Of a DNA stretch of 64,000 nt, positions 26,313 through 35,650 are shown one piece after another (position 1 is the stretch's first letter; each line of letters begins with the position of its first letter). The translations under genes were made by a program, and so were the position numbers. Source of the stretch: Mesorhizobium qingshengii (lineage in GTDB: Bacteria > Pseudomonadota > Alphaproteobacteria > Rhizobiales > Rhizobiaceae); the NCBI RefSeq assembly GCF_027563465.1, contig NZ_JAPFQA010000001.1:496001-560000 (forward strand). Direction: 5' to 3'. Under the pieces are notes generated by a model. The model saw only the letters and a list, made by a program, of their open reading frames with translations, did no database searches and was not told where the DNA came from.

Positions 26313-28082
26313 ATGTATCGCGCACCGGTCGAGGATATCGCTTTCACCCTCAAGCATGTTGCGGGCCTCAAGGCCGCGCTCGATGCCGGCACGTTCGGCG
26401 ATCTGAGCGAGGACCTGGTCGATGCCGTGCTTGGCGAGGCCGGCCGTTTCGCCACAGAAGAGGTGGCACCGCTCTACAAGATCGGCGACGAACAAGGCGC
26501 CGTGCTGAAGGATGCCGCCGTCACCACGCCGCCCGGCTGGAAGCAACTCTATCGCCGCTGGATCGACGGCGGCTGGAACGCGCTCGCCGGGCCCGAAGAG
26601 TATGGCGGCCAGGCGCTGCCGACCATGCTCGGCGTCGCCGCGCTCGAAATGTGGAACTCCGCCGCCATGGCCTTCGGTATCGGCCCGACACTGACCATGG
26701 GCGCGGTCGAAGCGCTCGACAAGCATGCCTCTGAAGACCTCAAGGCGAAATATCTTGCCAAGCTCGTGTCGGGCGAATGGATGGGCACGATGAACCTGAC
26801 CGAACCGCAAGCCGGCTCGGACCTCAACGCACTGCGCGCCCGCGCCGAGCCGGCCGGTGATGGCACCTACCGCATCTTCGGCCAGAAGATCTTCATCACC
26901 TATGGCGAGCACGACTTCACCGACAACATCATCCATCTGGTGCTGGCGCGGCTGCCCGATGCGCCGGCCGGCACGCGCGGCATATCGCTGTTCCTGGTGC
27001 CGAAATTCCTGGTCGGCGACGATGGATCGCTCGGCGCGCGCAACGATGTCTTCTGTTCCGGCCTCGAGCACAAACTGGGCATCCATGCCTCGCCGACCTG
27101 CACCATGATCTATGGCGATGGCTTCGAGGGGGCCAAACCCGGCGCCGTCGGCTGGCTGATCGGCGAGGAGAACAAGGGCCTCGCCTGCATGTTCACCATG
27201 ATGAACAATGCCCGCCTGGCCGTCGGCATGCAGGGGGTCGCCGTCGCGGAAGCCGCGACCCAGAAGGCGATCGCCTATGCCAATGAGCGCCGCCAGGGCA
27301 AGGCGGCGGACTACGCTGGCACCGGCATGGCGCCGATCGTCCATCATCCCGACGTGCAGCGCAATCTGTTGACCATGAAGGTGCTGACGCAGACGGCGCG
27401 CGCCATCAGCTATTGCTGCGCCCACGCCATCGATCTGGCGCGCGTATCGGCCGGCGATGAGGCGGCGCATTGGCGCGACCGCGCCAATCTGTTGACGCCG
27501 CTGGCCAAGGCTTTCTCGACCGATGTGGGCGTGGACGTCGCTTCGCTCGGCGTTCAGGTGCATGGCGGCATGGGCTTCATCGAGGAGACGGGCGCGGCCG
27601 CCCTCTATCGCGATGCGCGCATCGCGCCGATCTACGAGGGCACCAACGGCATCCAGGCGATCGACCTGGTGATGCGCAAGCTGCCGCTCGGCGGCGGCGA
27701 ACATGTGCATGGCTTCATCGACGAACTGGCGGCGGTCGCGGGAGCGGTGCGCACCTCCAATCTGCAGGGGTTCGGCCGCACCGCCGATGCTCTCGACGCG
27801 GCGCTCTCCGATCTGACGCAAGCGACCCGCTTCCTGCAGAAACTGACGGCCGACGGCCGGTCGGACGAGGCGCTGGCGGGTGCAACGCCCTATCTCAGGC
27901 TGATCTCGCTCGCCGCCGGCGGTGCCTATCTGGCGCAGGGGGCGCTTGCTGATCGGAACCGTATCGCGCTTTGCCGCTTTTTCGCCGAAAACCTGCTCGG
28001 TGAGGTCAGCGCATTGAGGGCGCGCGTCACCGAGGGCGCCGACAGCCTGGCCGCTGCCGGTAAAACGCTGATTTCAGCCTGA
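26313..28082 (+). CDS. acyl-CoA dehydrogenase
   Basis: The product is 589 aa, the long bacterial form with the usual N-terminal, middle and C-terminal ACAD domains plus an extra C-terminal helical domain. Motifs: MNLTEPQAGSDLNALRARAE (about 165), GQKIFITYGEHDF (about 190), VQVHGGMGFIEETGAA (about 413) and PIYEGTNGIQAIDLVMRK (about 438), where the Glu is the likely catalytic base. It oxidises an acyl-CoA to the enoyl-CoA, passing electrons to ETF. A strong GGAGGAGAG precedes the ATG. It lies 19 nt before an enoyl-CoA hydratase, the next step of beta-oxidation. Chain-length specificity is unknown. Confidence 0.93.
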   Translation: MYRAPVEDIAFTLKHVAGLKAALDAGTFGDLSEDLVDAVLGEAGRFATEEVAPLYKIGDEQGAVLKDAAVTTPPGWKQLYRRWIDGGWNALAGPEEYGGQALPTMLGVAALEMWNSAAMAFGIGPTLTMGAVEALDKHASEDLKAKYLAKLVSGEWMGTMNLTEPQAGSDLNALRARAEPAGDGTYRIFGQKIFITYGEHDFTDNIIHLVLARLPDAPAGTRGISLFLVPKFLVGDDGSLGARNDVFCSGLEHKLGIHASPTCTMIYGDGFEGAKPGAVGWLIGEENKGLACMFTMMNNARLAVGMQGVAVAEAATQKAIAYANERRQGKAADYAGTGMAPIVHHPDVQRNLLTMKVLTQTARAISYCCAHAIDLARVSAGDEAAHWRDRANLLTPLAKAFSTDVGVDVASLGVQVHGGMGFIEETGAAALYRDARIAPIYEGTNGIQAIDLVMRKLPLGGGEHVHGFIDELAAVAGAVRTSNLQGFGRTADALDAALSDLTQATRFLQKLTADGRSDEALAGATPYLRLISLAAGGAYLAQGALADRNRIALCRFFAENLLGEVSALRARVTEGADSLAAAGKTLISA

Positions 28083-28101
28083 CGCTCACAAGGAAAAAAC
28101 C

Positions 28102-28854
28102 GTGACAGACCATATCCTCGTCGAGCGTCAAGACGCCGTCCAGATCATCCGCATGAATCGCCCCGACAAGAAGAACGCGCTGACGCGCGCCATGTATGCG
28201 AAAATGTCGGCGGCTCTTGCCGAGGGTGACGCCGACCCGGCGATCCGCGTCCATGTCTTTCTCGGCGTGCCCGGCGCCTTTTCCTCCGGCAACGACCTTG
28301 CCGACTTCATGGTCGTCGCCACGGGCGGCGATGGCGGCACCGAGGTCTGGGATTTCCTCATGGCGCTGGCCAGGGTCGAGAAGCCCATCGTCTCCGGCGT
28401 CGACGGCATCGCGGTCGGCATCGGAACGACGCTCAACCTGCATTGCGACCTGACTTTCGCCACGCCACGCACCGTGTTCAGGACGCCTTTCGTCGACCTC
28501 GGTCTGGTGCCCGAGGCGGGGTCGAGCCTGTTGGCGCCGCGAATCCTGGGCCAGCAAGGCGCATTTGCGTTGCTCGGCCTCGGCGAGGGTTTTTCGGCCG
28601 CGCGGGCGAAGGCCGCCGGCCTGATCTACGAGGTGGTTGAGGAAGGGGCGCTGGAAGCCTCGGTCCTGGCGGCGGCCGGCCAGATCGCCGCCAAGCCACC
28701 GCAGGCGCTGAAGATCGCACGCGACCTGATGCGCGGTTCGCGCGACGACCTTGTCGCCCGCATCGGCGAGGAAAGCGAGCATTTCCGCGAGCGGCTGAAG
28801 TCAGACGAGGCGCGCGCTGCCTTGACCGCCTTCATGACCAGGAAGAAAGCCTGA
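28102..28854 (+). CDS. enoyl-CoA hydratase/isomerase (crotonase family)
   Basis: This 250 aa protein has the crotonase fold: an oxyanion-hole segment PGAFSSGNDLADFM (about residue 58) and the second SGVDGIAVGIGTTLNLHCDL (about 98). The usual catalytic Glu pair of classical hydratases is not obvious; Glu is seen at GLVPEAGSS (about residue 136), where isomerases and hydratases keep one acid. The start is GTG 28102 and it is probably in an operon with the acyl-CoA dehydrogenase. Hydratase or isomerase activity cannot be separated by eye. Confidence 0.9.
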   Translation: MTDHILVERQDAVQIIRMNRPDKKNALTRAMYAKMSAALAEGDADPAIRVHVFLGVPGAFSSGNDLADFMVVATGGDGGTEVWDFLMALARVEKPIVSGVDGIAVGIGTTLNLHCDLTFATPRTVFRTPFVDLGLVPEAGSSLLAPRILGQQGAFALLGLGEGFSAARAKAAGLIYEVVEEGALEASVLAAAGQIAAKPPQALKIARDLMRGSRDDLVARIGEESEHFRERLKSDEARAALTAFMTRKKA

Positions 28855-28863
28855 GCCTCTCTT

Positions 28864-29481
28864 TCAGGGATAAAGCCGCGTCTTGCCCCAACCGCCCTTG
28901 CCGTTGCGTGAAAAGACGACGCGGTCATGCAGCCGGAACGGACGGTCGTGCCAAAACTCGATCGTTTGCGGCACGATGCGGAAGCCCGACCAGTGTCTTG
29001 GCCGCGGGATATCGCCGATCGCATAGCGCGCCGTGTATTCCGCCACCGCCTTCTCCAAGGCGAAGCGGCTTTCCAGCGGTCGCGACTGTTTCGAGGCCCA
29101 GGCGCCGATGCGGCTGCCGCGCGGGCGCGTCGCATAATAGGCGTCGGCTTCGGCCTCGCTGACGATTTCCACCGGACCGCGAATGCGCACTTGGCGGCGC
29201 AGCGATTTCCAATGGAAGCACATCGCCGCCTTCATGCTGCCAAGAATTTCCTGGCCCTTGGCGCTCTCGAAATTCGTGTAGAAGACAAACCCGCCCTCAT
29301 CGAACCCCTTGAGCAGAACCATTCGCACATCCGGCATGCCGTCGGCATCGACGGTCGCCAGCGCCACGCCGTTGGGGTCGTTCACTTCGCTCTTCGTGGC
29401 GTCTTCCAGCCATGCGGCAAAGAGGCGAAACGGCTCGGCCGCCTCGGTAAAGTCACTGCTTGTTAACTCTGTGTCACTCAT
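28864..29481 (-). CDS. pdxH: pyridoxamine 5'-phosphate oxidase
   Basis: This is a 205 aa FMN enzyme that makes pyridoxal 5'-phosphate. The FMN site [20 protein letters not shown] (about residue 48) and the C-terminal signature [26 protein letters not shown] and WGKTRLYP are clear. The ATG at 29481 gives [11 protein letters not shown]; an in-frame TTG lies four codons upstream. It is convergent with the enoyl-CoA hydratase gene and divergent, with a 40-nt gap, from the lipoprotein gene. Confidence 0.95.
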   Translation of the reverse strand: MSDTELTSSDFTEAAEPFRLFAAWLEDATKSEVNDPNGVALATVDADGMPDVRMVLLKGFDEGGFVFYTNFESAKGQEILGSMKAAMCFHWKSLRRQVRIRGPVEIVSEAEADAYYATRPRGSRIGAWASKQSRPLESRFALEKAVAEYTARYAIGDIPRPRHWSGFRIVPQTIEFWHDRPFRLHDRVVFSRNGKGGWGKTRLYP

Positions 29482-29521
29482 AGTTTTTCTCAAATTGTCA
29501 CGAAATCAGGGAGGTTGCTGA

Positions 29522-29983
29522 TTGTCGCGTATCGCGCAAGCTTTTGACAGCAGGCAATGGAGCGTTATCGCTTCGGCCAGCAGGAAAGCCGCGATCGTGG
29601 CAGTCGCCCTGCCGCTTGCAGCCTGTGGCGCCGGCGGCTTCAGCCTGGAAAAAGCCGAAGTCGATCGCTCGATCCTGACCAGCAGCACATCGGCTTCAGC
29701 CGCGCCGGTTGATTCGGAGCGCGACTCCGACCAGACGACGATCGGCAATGCGGTGTCTTCCGCCGACATCGAGCAGCTCGCCGGCCAGTCCGTGCCATGG
29801 GCGAACGCCGGCACCGGGTCACGCGGCTCGATCACCGGGCTGGCGGAATTGAAGGACAAGGGCCAGACCTGCCGCCGGTTCAAGGCCTCGCGCGAAAGCT
29901 TTGATGGCGTTGCCATGTTCGAAGGCGAACTTTGCCTGGCCAGCGCCGGCGGCTGGCGCATGCAGGACTTCAAGGCGCTCTGA
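29522..29983 (+). CDS. probable lipoprotein, RT0821/Lpp0805-like surface protein
   Basis: The product is 153 aa. It has a lipobox-like [10 protein letters not shown] with Cys at about residue 35 after a basic and hydrophobic N-terminus, so it is likely lipidated. The C-terminal part contains WRMQDFKAL and two Cys ([10 protein letters not shown] and GELCLASA), a pattern of the RT0821/Lpp0805 surface-protein family. TTG 29522 was chosen since AGGGAGG lies 7 nt upstream; no ATG fits. It is followed by the DnaJ-like gene about 100 nt downstream. Confidence 0.65.
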   Translation: MSRIAQAFDSRQWSVIASASRKAAIVAVALPLAACGAGGFSLEKAEVDRSILTSSTSASAAPVDSERDSDQTTIGNAVSSADIEQLAGQSVPWANAGTGSRGSITGLAELKDKGQTCRRFKASRESFDGVAMFEGELCLASAGGWRMQDFKAL

Positions 29984-30083
29984 TTTTCCGCCTTTGATAT
30001 GCCGTCCCACCACTGGAATTTCTTCCTATGCGGGCGCATATAGGGGTCAACCAGAGACTCACTCCTTCTCCAGGGCAATAAGC

Positions 30084-31013
30084 ATGCGCGACCCCTATGA
30101 GGTGCTGGGCGTTGCCAAGAACGCATCGGCCAAGGACATAAAATCGGCGTACCGGAAACTCGCCAAGAAGCATCATCCGGACCAGAATCCGAATGATCCC
30201 AAGGCGAAGGACCGTTTTGCCGCGGCCAACCAGGCCTATGAGATCGTCGGCGACGAGAAGAATCGCGCCGCTTTCGATCGCGGCGAGATCGACGCCGACG
30301 GCAAGCCGCGGTTCCAGGGCTTCGAGGGCGCTGCCGGTGGCGGCGATCCCTTCGGTGGGTTTCGCCGGCAGCAAGGGGCTGGCGGTTCGCGATTCGAATT
30401 TCGCTCCGGCCGTCCGGGCGGGGATCCGTTCGACGGCAACAGCGACATCTTCAGCCAGATATTCGGCGATGCCTTTTCGGGCGCGCGCGGCGCGAGCCCG
30501 GGCGACCGCCGCAAGCCGGCGACATCAGCCGATCTGAATGTGACGCTCGACGTCACCATCGAGGAAGCCGCGACAGCCGACAAGGTGACGGCGATGTTCC
30601 CCGACGGCCGCAAGGTGGCGGTCAAGCTGCCGGCCTATGTCGAGGATGGCCAGACCATCCGGTTGAAGGGGCAGGGCGAGCAGGGGCCGGGCCAACCTGG
30701 CGATGCGCTGGTCAAGATCCGCTTTCGCCGGCATCCGCGCTATCGTCTCGAGGGCCGCGACCTGCACGCCGATCTGCCGGTTGCGCTGGCGGATGCGGTG
30801 CTCGGCGCCAAGGTGGCGGTCGATACGCCGACCGGCAAGCTTGCCGTCAACGTTCCGGCCTGGTCGAGCTCGGACAAGGTCCTGCGGCTGAAGGGCAGGG
30901 GTCTGCCGGAAAAGGCAGGCGGCCATGGCGATCTTTATGCCCATGTGCGGATCATGCTGCCAGAGGGTGGCGACAGTGCGCTCGAAGCGCTGTTGCGCAG
31001 CCAAAAAGGCTGA
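30084..31013 (+). CDS. DnaJ-like (CbpA-type) co-chaperone
   Basis: This 309 aa protein starts with a J domain (residues 1-68; HPD motif in [10 protein letters not shown], about residues 31-33), then a Gly/Phe-rich linker and a DnaJ C-terminal substrate-binding domain ([15 protein letters not shown] onward). There is no cysteine-rich zinc-finger domain, which makes it a type II protein such as CbpA. It would stimulate a DnaK ATPase. The ATG at 30084 gives [15 protein letters not shown], the usual start; the longer ORF overlaps the previous gene. Confidence 0.92.
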   Translation: MRDPYEVLGVAKNASAKDIKSAYRKLAKKHHPDQNPNDPKAKDRFAAANQAYEIVGDEKNRAAFDRGEIDADGKPRFQGFEGAAGGGDPFGGFRRQQGAGGSRFEFRSGRPGGDPFDGNSDIFSQIFGDAFSGARGASPGDRRKPATSADLNVTLDVTIEEAATADKVTAMFPDGRKVAVKLPAYVEDGQTIRLKGQGEQGPGQPGDALVKIRFRRHPRYRLEGRDLHADLPVALADAVLGAKVAVDTPTGKLAVNVPAWSSSDKVLRLKGRGLPEKAGGHGDLYAHVRIMLPEGGDSALEALLRSQKG

Positions 31014-31119
31014 TTGTCGGCTCTTGTCCCCTGAACTGTCCGGTTTGAGCGCTTGAAGGGGCCCTGTGCCTGTGCGATAGGCACTCCACAAAGCAGAGAA
31101 CCTTGCGGAGAGCGCTCAC

Positions 31120-31938
31120 ATGGCGGGTGGACAGGGCCTTATGGCCGGCAAGCGCGGCCTTATTCTTGGCGTCGCCAACAACAGATCGATCGCCTATGGC
31201 ATCGCCAAGGCCTGCGTCGACCATGGCGCCGAGATCGCGCTGACCTATCAGGGCGAGGCGTTCAAGAAGCGCGTTGAGCCGCTGGCCGCGGAACTGGGCG
31301 CCTTTGTCGCCGGCCATTGCGATGTCACCGATCCAGCGAGCCTGGACGAGGTTTTCGCCAATGTCGCCAAGCACTGGGGCAAGCTTGATTTTCTCGTCCA
31401 CGCCATCGCTTTTTCGGACAAGGACGAGCTGACCGGCCGTTATGTCGAGACGACGCGCGACAATTTCCTGCGCACCATGGACATTTCGGTTTATTCCTTC
31501 ACCACCATTGCCAAGCGCGCCGAGGCGCTTATGGCCAATGGCGGCTCGCTGCTGACGCTGACCTACTATGGCGCCGAAAAAGTGATGCCACATTACAACG
31601 TCATGGGTGTCGCCAAGGCGGCGCTCGAGGCCAGCGTGCGCTACCTGGCTGTCGATCTCGGCGCCAAGAAGATCCGCGTCAACGCCATCTCGGCCGGCCC
31701 GATCAAGACGCTCGCCGCGTCCGGCATCGGCGATTTCCGCTACATCCTGAAGTGGAACGAATACAATTCGCCGCTGAAGCAGACGGTGACGCAGGAGGAA
31801 GTCGGCGATTCCGCCGTCTATTTACTGTCCGATCTGTCGCGCGGCGTCACTGGTGAGGTGCATCACGTCGATTCGGGCTATCACGTCGTCGGCATGAAGG
31901 CGGTCGACGCGCCGGACATTTCGACGGTCAAGGAATAA
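31120..31938 (+). CDS. fabI: enoyl-[acyl-carrier-protein] reductase (NADH), FabI
   Basis: FabI carries out the last reduction of each fatty-acid elongation cycle. The 272 aa SDR protein has an NAD loop GVANNRSIAYGIAKA (residues 17-31) and the catalytic set Tyr149, Tyr159 and Lys166 (LTYYGAEKVMPHYNVMGVAK), matching E. coli Tyr146, Tyr156 and Lys163. The start is ATG 31120; an ATG at 31141 (MAGKRGL) is also possible. The gene is in a typical rhizobial context with the DnaJ-like gene before it and the histidine phosphatase after. Confidence 0.96.
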   Translation: MAGGQGLMAGKRGLILGVANNRSIAYGIAKACVDHGAEIALTYQGEAFKKRVEPLAAELGAFVAGHCDVTDPASLDEVFANVAKHWGKLDFLVHAIAFSDKDELTGRYVETTRDNFLRTMDISVYSFTTIAKRAEALMANGGSLLTLTYYGAEKVMPHYNVMGVAKAALEASVRYLAVDLGAKKIRVNAISAGPIKTLAASGIGDFRYILKWNEYNSPLKQTVTQEEVGDSAVYLLSDLSRGVTGEVHHVDSGYHVVGMKAVDAPDISTVKE

Positions 31939-31984
31939 CAGCCCGCCAATCGTCGTCAGTCCCGATCCCGTTCCGGAAGACCCG

Positions 31985-32572
31985 ATGTACCCGCTGGTTT
32001 ATATCGTGCGCCACGGCCAGACCGCGTGGAACGCCGAATTCCGGCTTCAGGGGCAGGCCGACACCGATCTCAATGCTCTCGGCCGCGAACAGGCGACCGG
32101 AAACGGGCATCGGCTTGCCGAACTCGTCGGCAATCCCCGGGATTTCGATTTCGTCGCCAGCCCGATGAAGCGCACGCGCGAAACGATGGAGCGCATCCGC
32201 GCCGCGATGAAGCTCGATCCGGGTGCCTATCGGACCGATGCTCGCCTCGTCGAAGTCAATTTCGGCGATTGGCAGGGGTTTACCTTTGCCGAACTCGAGA
32301 CGCGGTATCCAGGCGCGAGCAGGACGCGCGCCTTGGATAAATGGAACTTTCAGCCGCCAGGCGAAGGCGCCGAGAGCTACCAGAGGCTGCTCGTGCGGGT
32401 GAAGCCCTGGTTCGACGCGATCCAGGGTCCGACGATCTGCGTGACGCATGGCGGCGTCATGCGGACCTTGTTTCGCTTCGTGCTTGATATGGCCGAGGAC
32501 GAGGCCGCGAACCTGGATATACCGCAGGATCGCGTGCTCAAACTTGAAGGCAAGGGCCTGGAGTGGCTTTAG
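31985..32572 (+). CDS. histidine phosphatase family protein
   Basis: The product is 195 aa. The catalytic RHG motif is at residues 9-11 (IVRHGQTAWN), with the second His in VTHGGVMRTLF (about residue 158) and an acidic residue in EVNFGDW (about 88). This is the phosphoglycerate mutase-like superfamily. Its length and motifs fit a cofactor-dependent phosphatase and not glycolytic GpmA, but the substrate is unknown. It lies 46 nt after fabI on the same strand. Confidence 0.88.
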   Translation: MYPLVYIVRHGQTAWNAEFRLQGQADTDLNALGREQATGNGHRLAELVGNPRDFDFVASPMKRTRETMERIRAAMKLDPGAYRTDARLVEVNFGDWQGFTFAELETRYPGASRTRALDKWNFQPPGEGAESYQRLLVRVKPWFDAIQGPTICVTHGGVMRTLFRFVLDMAEDEAANLDIPQDRVLKLEGKGLEWL

Positions 32573-32596
32573 CCGCCTGGTGGCGGCGCCGATTCT

Positions 32597-32857
32597 CTAG
32601 TTGGCCGAGCTGTCCGGCAGTTCCATGTCGGTGATCACGTTTTCGCCATTGGTCACATCATAGGCGATGACGATGTCCATGCCCGGCTTCAGCGCATCGA
32701 GATCGGTCTCGGCGTTCAGCTTGTAGGACTTGCCGTCATCCAGCGTCAGCGTCAGCGCGTCCTTGTCGATTTTCTTGATCAGGCCTTCGGTCTGGCCGGC
32801 GAAAGCGGCGGTGGAAAGCAGCAGTGTGGCGGCAACGGCGCCAATCAGGGTACGCAT
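32597..32857 (-). CDS. DUF1344 small exported protein
   Basis: This is an 86 aa protein with a signal peptide (MRTLIGAVAATLLLSTAAFA before GQ) and a short OB-like beta domain (EGLIKKIDKDALTLTLDDGK, followed by strands). It matches DUF1344, a conserved rhizobial periplasmic family without known function. It is convergent with the phosphatase gene and divergent from aroC. Confidence 0.8.
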   Translation of the reverse strand: MRTLIGAVAATLLLSTAAFAGQTEGLIKKIDKDALTLTLDDGKSYKLNAETDLDALKPGMDIVIAYDVTNGENVITDMELPDSSAN

Positions 32858-33035
32858 AATCGTTCCTCTTTATCATTGCACCGGCATGGCGGCGGGCGTT
32901 CAACGGCGGATGGAGCAGAGCAGAAACCAACCGAATGTGTCAAAACTAAATCCACCAGATCACGGTTTGACCCCTGTGAAAAACGCCAATAGAAGGCTGC
33001 CTTGAGCCGGCTCCAATGCCGGGCAGGGTCATTTT

Positions 33036-34151
33036 ATGTCTCACAACACGTTCGGCCATCTTTTCCGCGTCACCACCTGGGGCGAAAGCCATGGCGCCGC
33101 GCTCGGCTGCGTCGTCGACGGCTGTCCGCCCGGCATCCGCTTTACGCGCGACGAGATCCAGGCGGAACTCGACAAGCGCCGGCCGGGACAGTCACGCTTC
33201 GTCACCCAGCGCCGCGAGCCCGACGAAGTGAAGGTGCTGTCCGGCTTCATCCTCGACGAGGACGGCGAGACGATGATCACCACCGGCACGCCGGTGTCGA
33301 TGCTGATCGAGAATGTCGACCAGCGTTCAAAGGACTATGGCGAGATCGCCCGCCAGTACCGGCCAGGCCATGCCGACTACACCTATGATGTCAAATATGG
33401 CGTGCGCGACCATCGTGGCGGCGGCCGCTCCTCGGCCCGTGAGACGGCCGCGCGGGTGGCAGCCGGTGCCTTGGCGCGCAAGGTGGTGCCCGGCATGGTG
33501 GTGCGCGGCGCGCTGGTGTCGATGGGCGAAAAATCGATCGACCGCGCCAACTGGAACTGGAATTTCATCGGCGACGCGGAAAATCCGTTCTTCACCCCAG
33601 ATCCGGCTTCCGTTCCCGTCTTCACGCAGTATCTCGACGGCATCCGCAAGGCCGGCTCCTCGGTCGGCGCGGTGATAGAGATCGTTGCGGACGGCGTTCC
33701 GCCAGGCCTCGGCGCGCCGATCTATGCCAAGCTCGACCAGGACATCGCATCCGGCCTGATGTCGATCAACGCGGTCAAGGGTGTCGAGATCGGCAACGGC
33801 TTCGAAGCCGCCCGCATCACCGGCGAGCAGAATGCCGACGAGATGCGCATGGGCAATGACGGCAAGCCGGTGTTCCTGTCCAACAATGCCGGCGGCATAC
33901 TGGGCGGCATTTCGACCGGCCAGGCGATCATCGCCCGTTTCGCCGTCAAGCCGACGTCCTCGATCCTGACGCCGCGAAAGTCGATCGACAAGGACGGCAA
34001 CGACGTCGAGGTGATGACCAAGGGCCGCCATGATCCCTGCGTCGGCATCCGCGCCGTGCCGATCGGCGAAGCGATGGTTGCGTGCGCCATTGCCGATCAT
34101 TATCTGCGTCATCGAGGACAGACGGGGCAGGGAATAGGCAATAGGCAGTAG
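33036..34151 (+). CDS. aroC: chorismate synthase
   Basis: This 371 aa enzyme turns EPSP into chorismate with reduced FMN, the last common step of aromatic synthesis. Signatures: [18 protein letters not shown] (residues 13-30), [31 protein letters not shown] and RADGVPP-like region, with [13 protein letters not shown] near the end. The C-terminus ends [13 protein letters not shown], and its coding DNA runs into a tandem ATAGGCA/GTAGGCA heptamer repeat, so the last few residues are probably repeat-derived. Confidence 0.97.
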   Translation: MSHNTFGHLFRVTTWGESHGAALGCVVDGCPPGIRFTRDEIQAELDKRRPGQSRFVTQRREPDEVKVLSGFILDEDGETMITTGTPVSMLIENVDQRSKDYGEIARQYRPGHADYTYDVKYGVRDHRGGGRSSARETAARVAAGALARKVVPGMVVRGALVSMGEKSIDRANWNWNFIGDAENPFFTPDPASVPVFTQYLDGIRKAGSSVGAVIEIVADGVPPGLGAPIYAKLDQDIASGLMSINAVKGVEIGNGFEAARITGEQNADEMRMGNDGKPVFLSNNAGGILGGISTGQAIIARFAVKPTSSILTPRKSIDKDGNDVEVMTKGRHDPCVGIRAVPIGEAMVACAIADHYLRHRGQTGQGIGNRQ

Positions 34152-34231
34152 GCAGTATTCTACGCAGCCCACTGAAACAGCCAAATTTTTCCTTTTCCCG
34201 ACTACCGTACTGCCCTAGTCCCTATTCCCTG
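34128..34231. repeat. heptamer tandem repeat and its inverted partner between aroC and ribB
   Basis: The segment around 34128-34155 repeats ATAGGCA/GTAGGCA units and includes CAGGGAATAGG. About 80 nt later CCTATTCCCTG (34221-34231) is the exact complement, preceded by TACTGCCCTAG. The arms could form a stem enclosing the aroC-ribB gap, and the left arm lies within the last aroC codons. Confidence 0.7.
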
Positions 34232-34247
34232 CGAGCGAAGCGAGCCA

Positions 34248-35348
34248 ATGCCTTACGACCAGAAGAAGATCGTCGAAGCCCTGCGTGCTTTCGAGCGCGG
34301 CGAGATCGTTGTCGTCATGGACGATGACGGGCGCGAGAACGAGGGCGACCTGATCGTCGCCGCCGTCCATTGCACGCCGGAAAAGATGGCGTTCATCGTC
34401 CGCCACACCTCCGGCATCGTCTGCACGCCGATGCCGCGCGAGGAGGCCAAGCGCCTCAACTTGCAGCCGATGGTTGCCGACAATGATTCGGCGCACACCA
34501 CCGCCTTCACCGTCAGTGTCGATTTCAAGCACGGCACCACGACAGGCATTTCGGCCGAGGACCGCACGCTGACCGTTCGCAACCTCGCCAACGGCAATGT
34601 TGGTGGTTCGGATTTCGTCCGTCCCGGCCACATCTTTCCGCTGATCGCGCGCGAGGGTGGCGTGCTGATGCGCTCCGGCCATACCGAGGCGGCGGTCGAC
34701 CTGTGCAAGCTCGCCGGCCTGCCGCCGGTCGGGGTGATCTCGGAACTGGTGAATGACGACGGCACGGTCAAGCGCGGCCCGCAGGTTGCCGCCTTTGCCG
34801 AGCAGCACGGTCTCAAGCAGGTTTCGGTTGCCGACCTCATCGCTTACCGGCAGCGCAAGGAAACGCTGGTCGAACGCGTCGCCTGTTCGGATATTGAAAC
34901 GCCTGGCGGCAGGGCGCAGGTCTTCACCTACACGCTGCCGTGGGATTCCATGCATCACGTCGCCATCGTCTTCGGCGACATCCGCGACGGCGAGGATGTC
35001 CCGGTGCGCCTGCATTCCGAGGATGTGGTGACCGACGTCTTCGGCACCAGCCATCGGCTCGACGGCATCATGAAAACGATGGGCGAGCGCAAGCGCGGCG
35101 TCATTGTCTACCTGCGTGAGGGCTCGGTCGGCGTCGCCCATCAGGAGCGCAAGCGTCCCGCCTCCGGCGACCGCGAGGATCACGATGAGGCGCGCCGCCG
35201 CGAGAACGAATGGCGCGAGATCGGGCTCGGCGCGCAGATCCTGAAGGATCTCGGCATTTCCTCGATCAACCTGATCGCCTCGCGCGAACGCCACTATGTC
35301 GGCCTCGAGGGCTTTGGCATCCATATCGCCAAGACCGAGATTCTCTGA
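34248..35348 (+). CDS. ribB: 3,4-dihydroxy-2-butanone 4-phosphate synthase with degenerate GTP cyclohydrolase II domain
   Basis: The 366 aa protein looks like RibBA. Residues 1-202 are DHBP synthase, which makes one of the two riboflavin precursors from ribulose 5-phosphate; VMDDDGRENEGDLIVAA (about 23-39), RHTSGIVC and RPGHIFPL carry the active site. Residues about 208-366 keep the GCHII fold, but the three zinc Cys are gone: HSEC is HSED (Asp259) and RCDCG aligns with HRLDG (Arg270 and Asp272). That domain should be inactive as a GTP cyclohydrolase, so a separate RibA must exist. Such RibBX proteins occur in many proteobacteria. Confidence 0.93.
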   Translation: MPYDQKKIVEALRAFERGEIVVVMDDDGRENEGDLIVAAVHCTPEKMAFIVRHTSGIVCTPMPREEAKRLNLQPMVADNDSAHTTAFTVSVDFKHGTTTGISAEDRTLTVRNLANGNVGGSDFVRPGHIFPLIAREGGVLMRSGHTEAAVDLCKLAGLPPVGVISELVNDDGTVKRGPQVAAFAEQHGLKQVSVADLIAYRQRKETLVERVACSDIETPGGRAQVFTYTLPWDSMHHVAIVFGDIRDGEDVPVRLHSEDVVTDVFGTSHRLDGIMKTMGERKRGVIVYLREGSVGVAHQERKRPASGDREDHDEARRRENEWREIGLGAQILKDLGISSINLIASRERHYVGLEGFGIHIAKTEIL

Positions 35349-35650
35349 AGGTCAGTCGACAGAGGATAGCGCCCGGCCGTTCCAAACCGGGCGCTTCCTG
35401 GATCGTTGCGCGGGAACGTCGCCCGTTTCGCATCCGTCCAGGCCTCGCAGCGGATCGCAAATTCGCAAGACCCTGAAGCAACGTGAAAATGGCGGCAGCG
35501 GCCTTCAAGAAACCGCTCGAAGGCCTGCTCAAAAAACCGCATCGGCAGCCGAACTGAAGGCGCCATTGGCGGCTTGGCGCTGCTATCGCAATTGACAATA
35601 GCCGGGTTGAGCGCATCCTCTCCCACCATCTCTGAGGGGAGATTCGGGGC
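35349..35650. other. 302-nt intergenic region after ribB
   Basis: No gene with a ribosome site and family match is seen. A short hairpin lies near the 5' end (listed separately). ORFs crossing it on the minus strand are antisense shadows or lack similarity. The sequence just before 35651 (GAGGGGAGATTCGGGGC) gives the next gene a ribosome site. Confidence 0.6.
35368..35395 (+). terminator. hairpin after ribB
   Basis: AGCGCCCGG and CCGGGCGCT form a 9-bp stem around a 10-nt loop, 19 nt past the ribB stop. No T-tract follows, so terminator function is only possible. Confidence 0.5.

Noticed and set aside
34152..34247. A possible FMN riboswitch upstream of ribB.
   Set aside because: The gap is only about 96 nt, is mostly repeat-derived, and shows none of the conserved RFN-element core.
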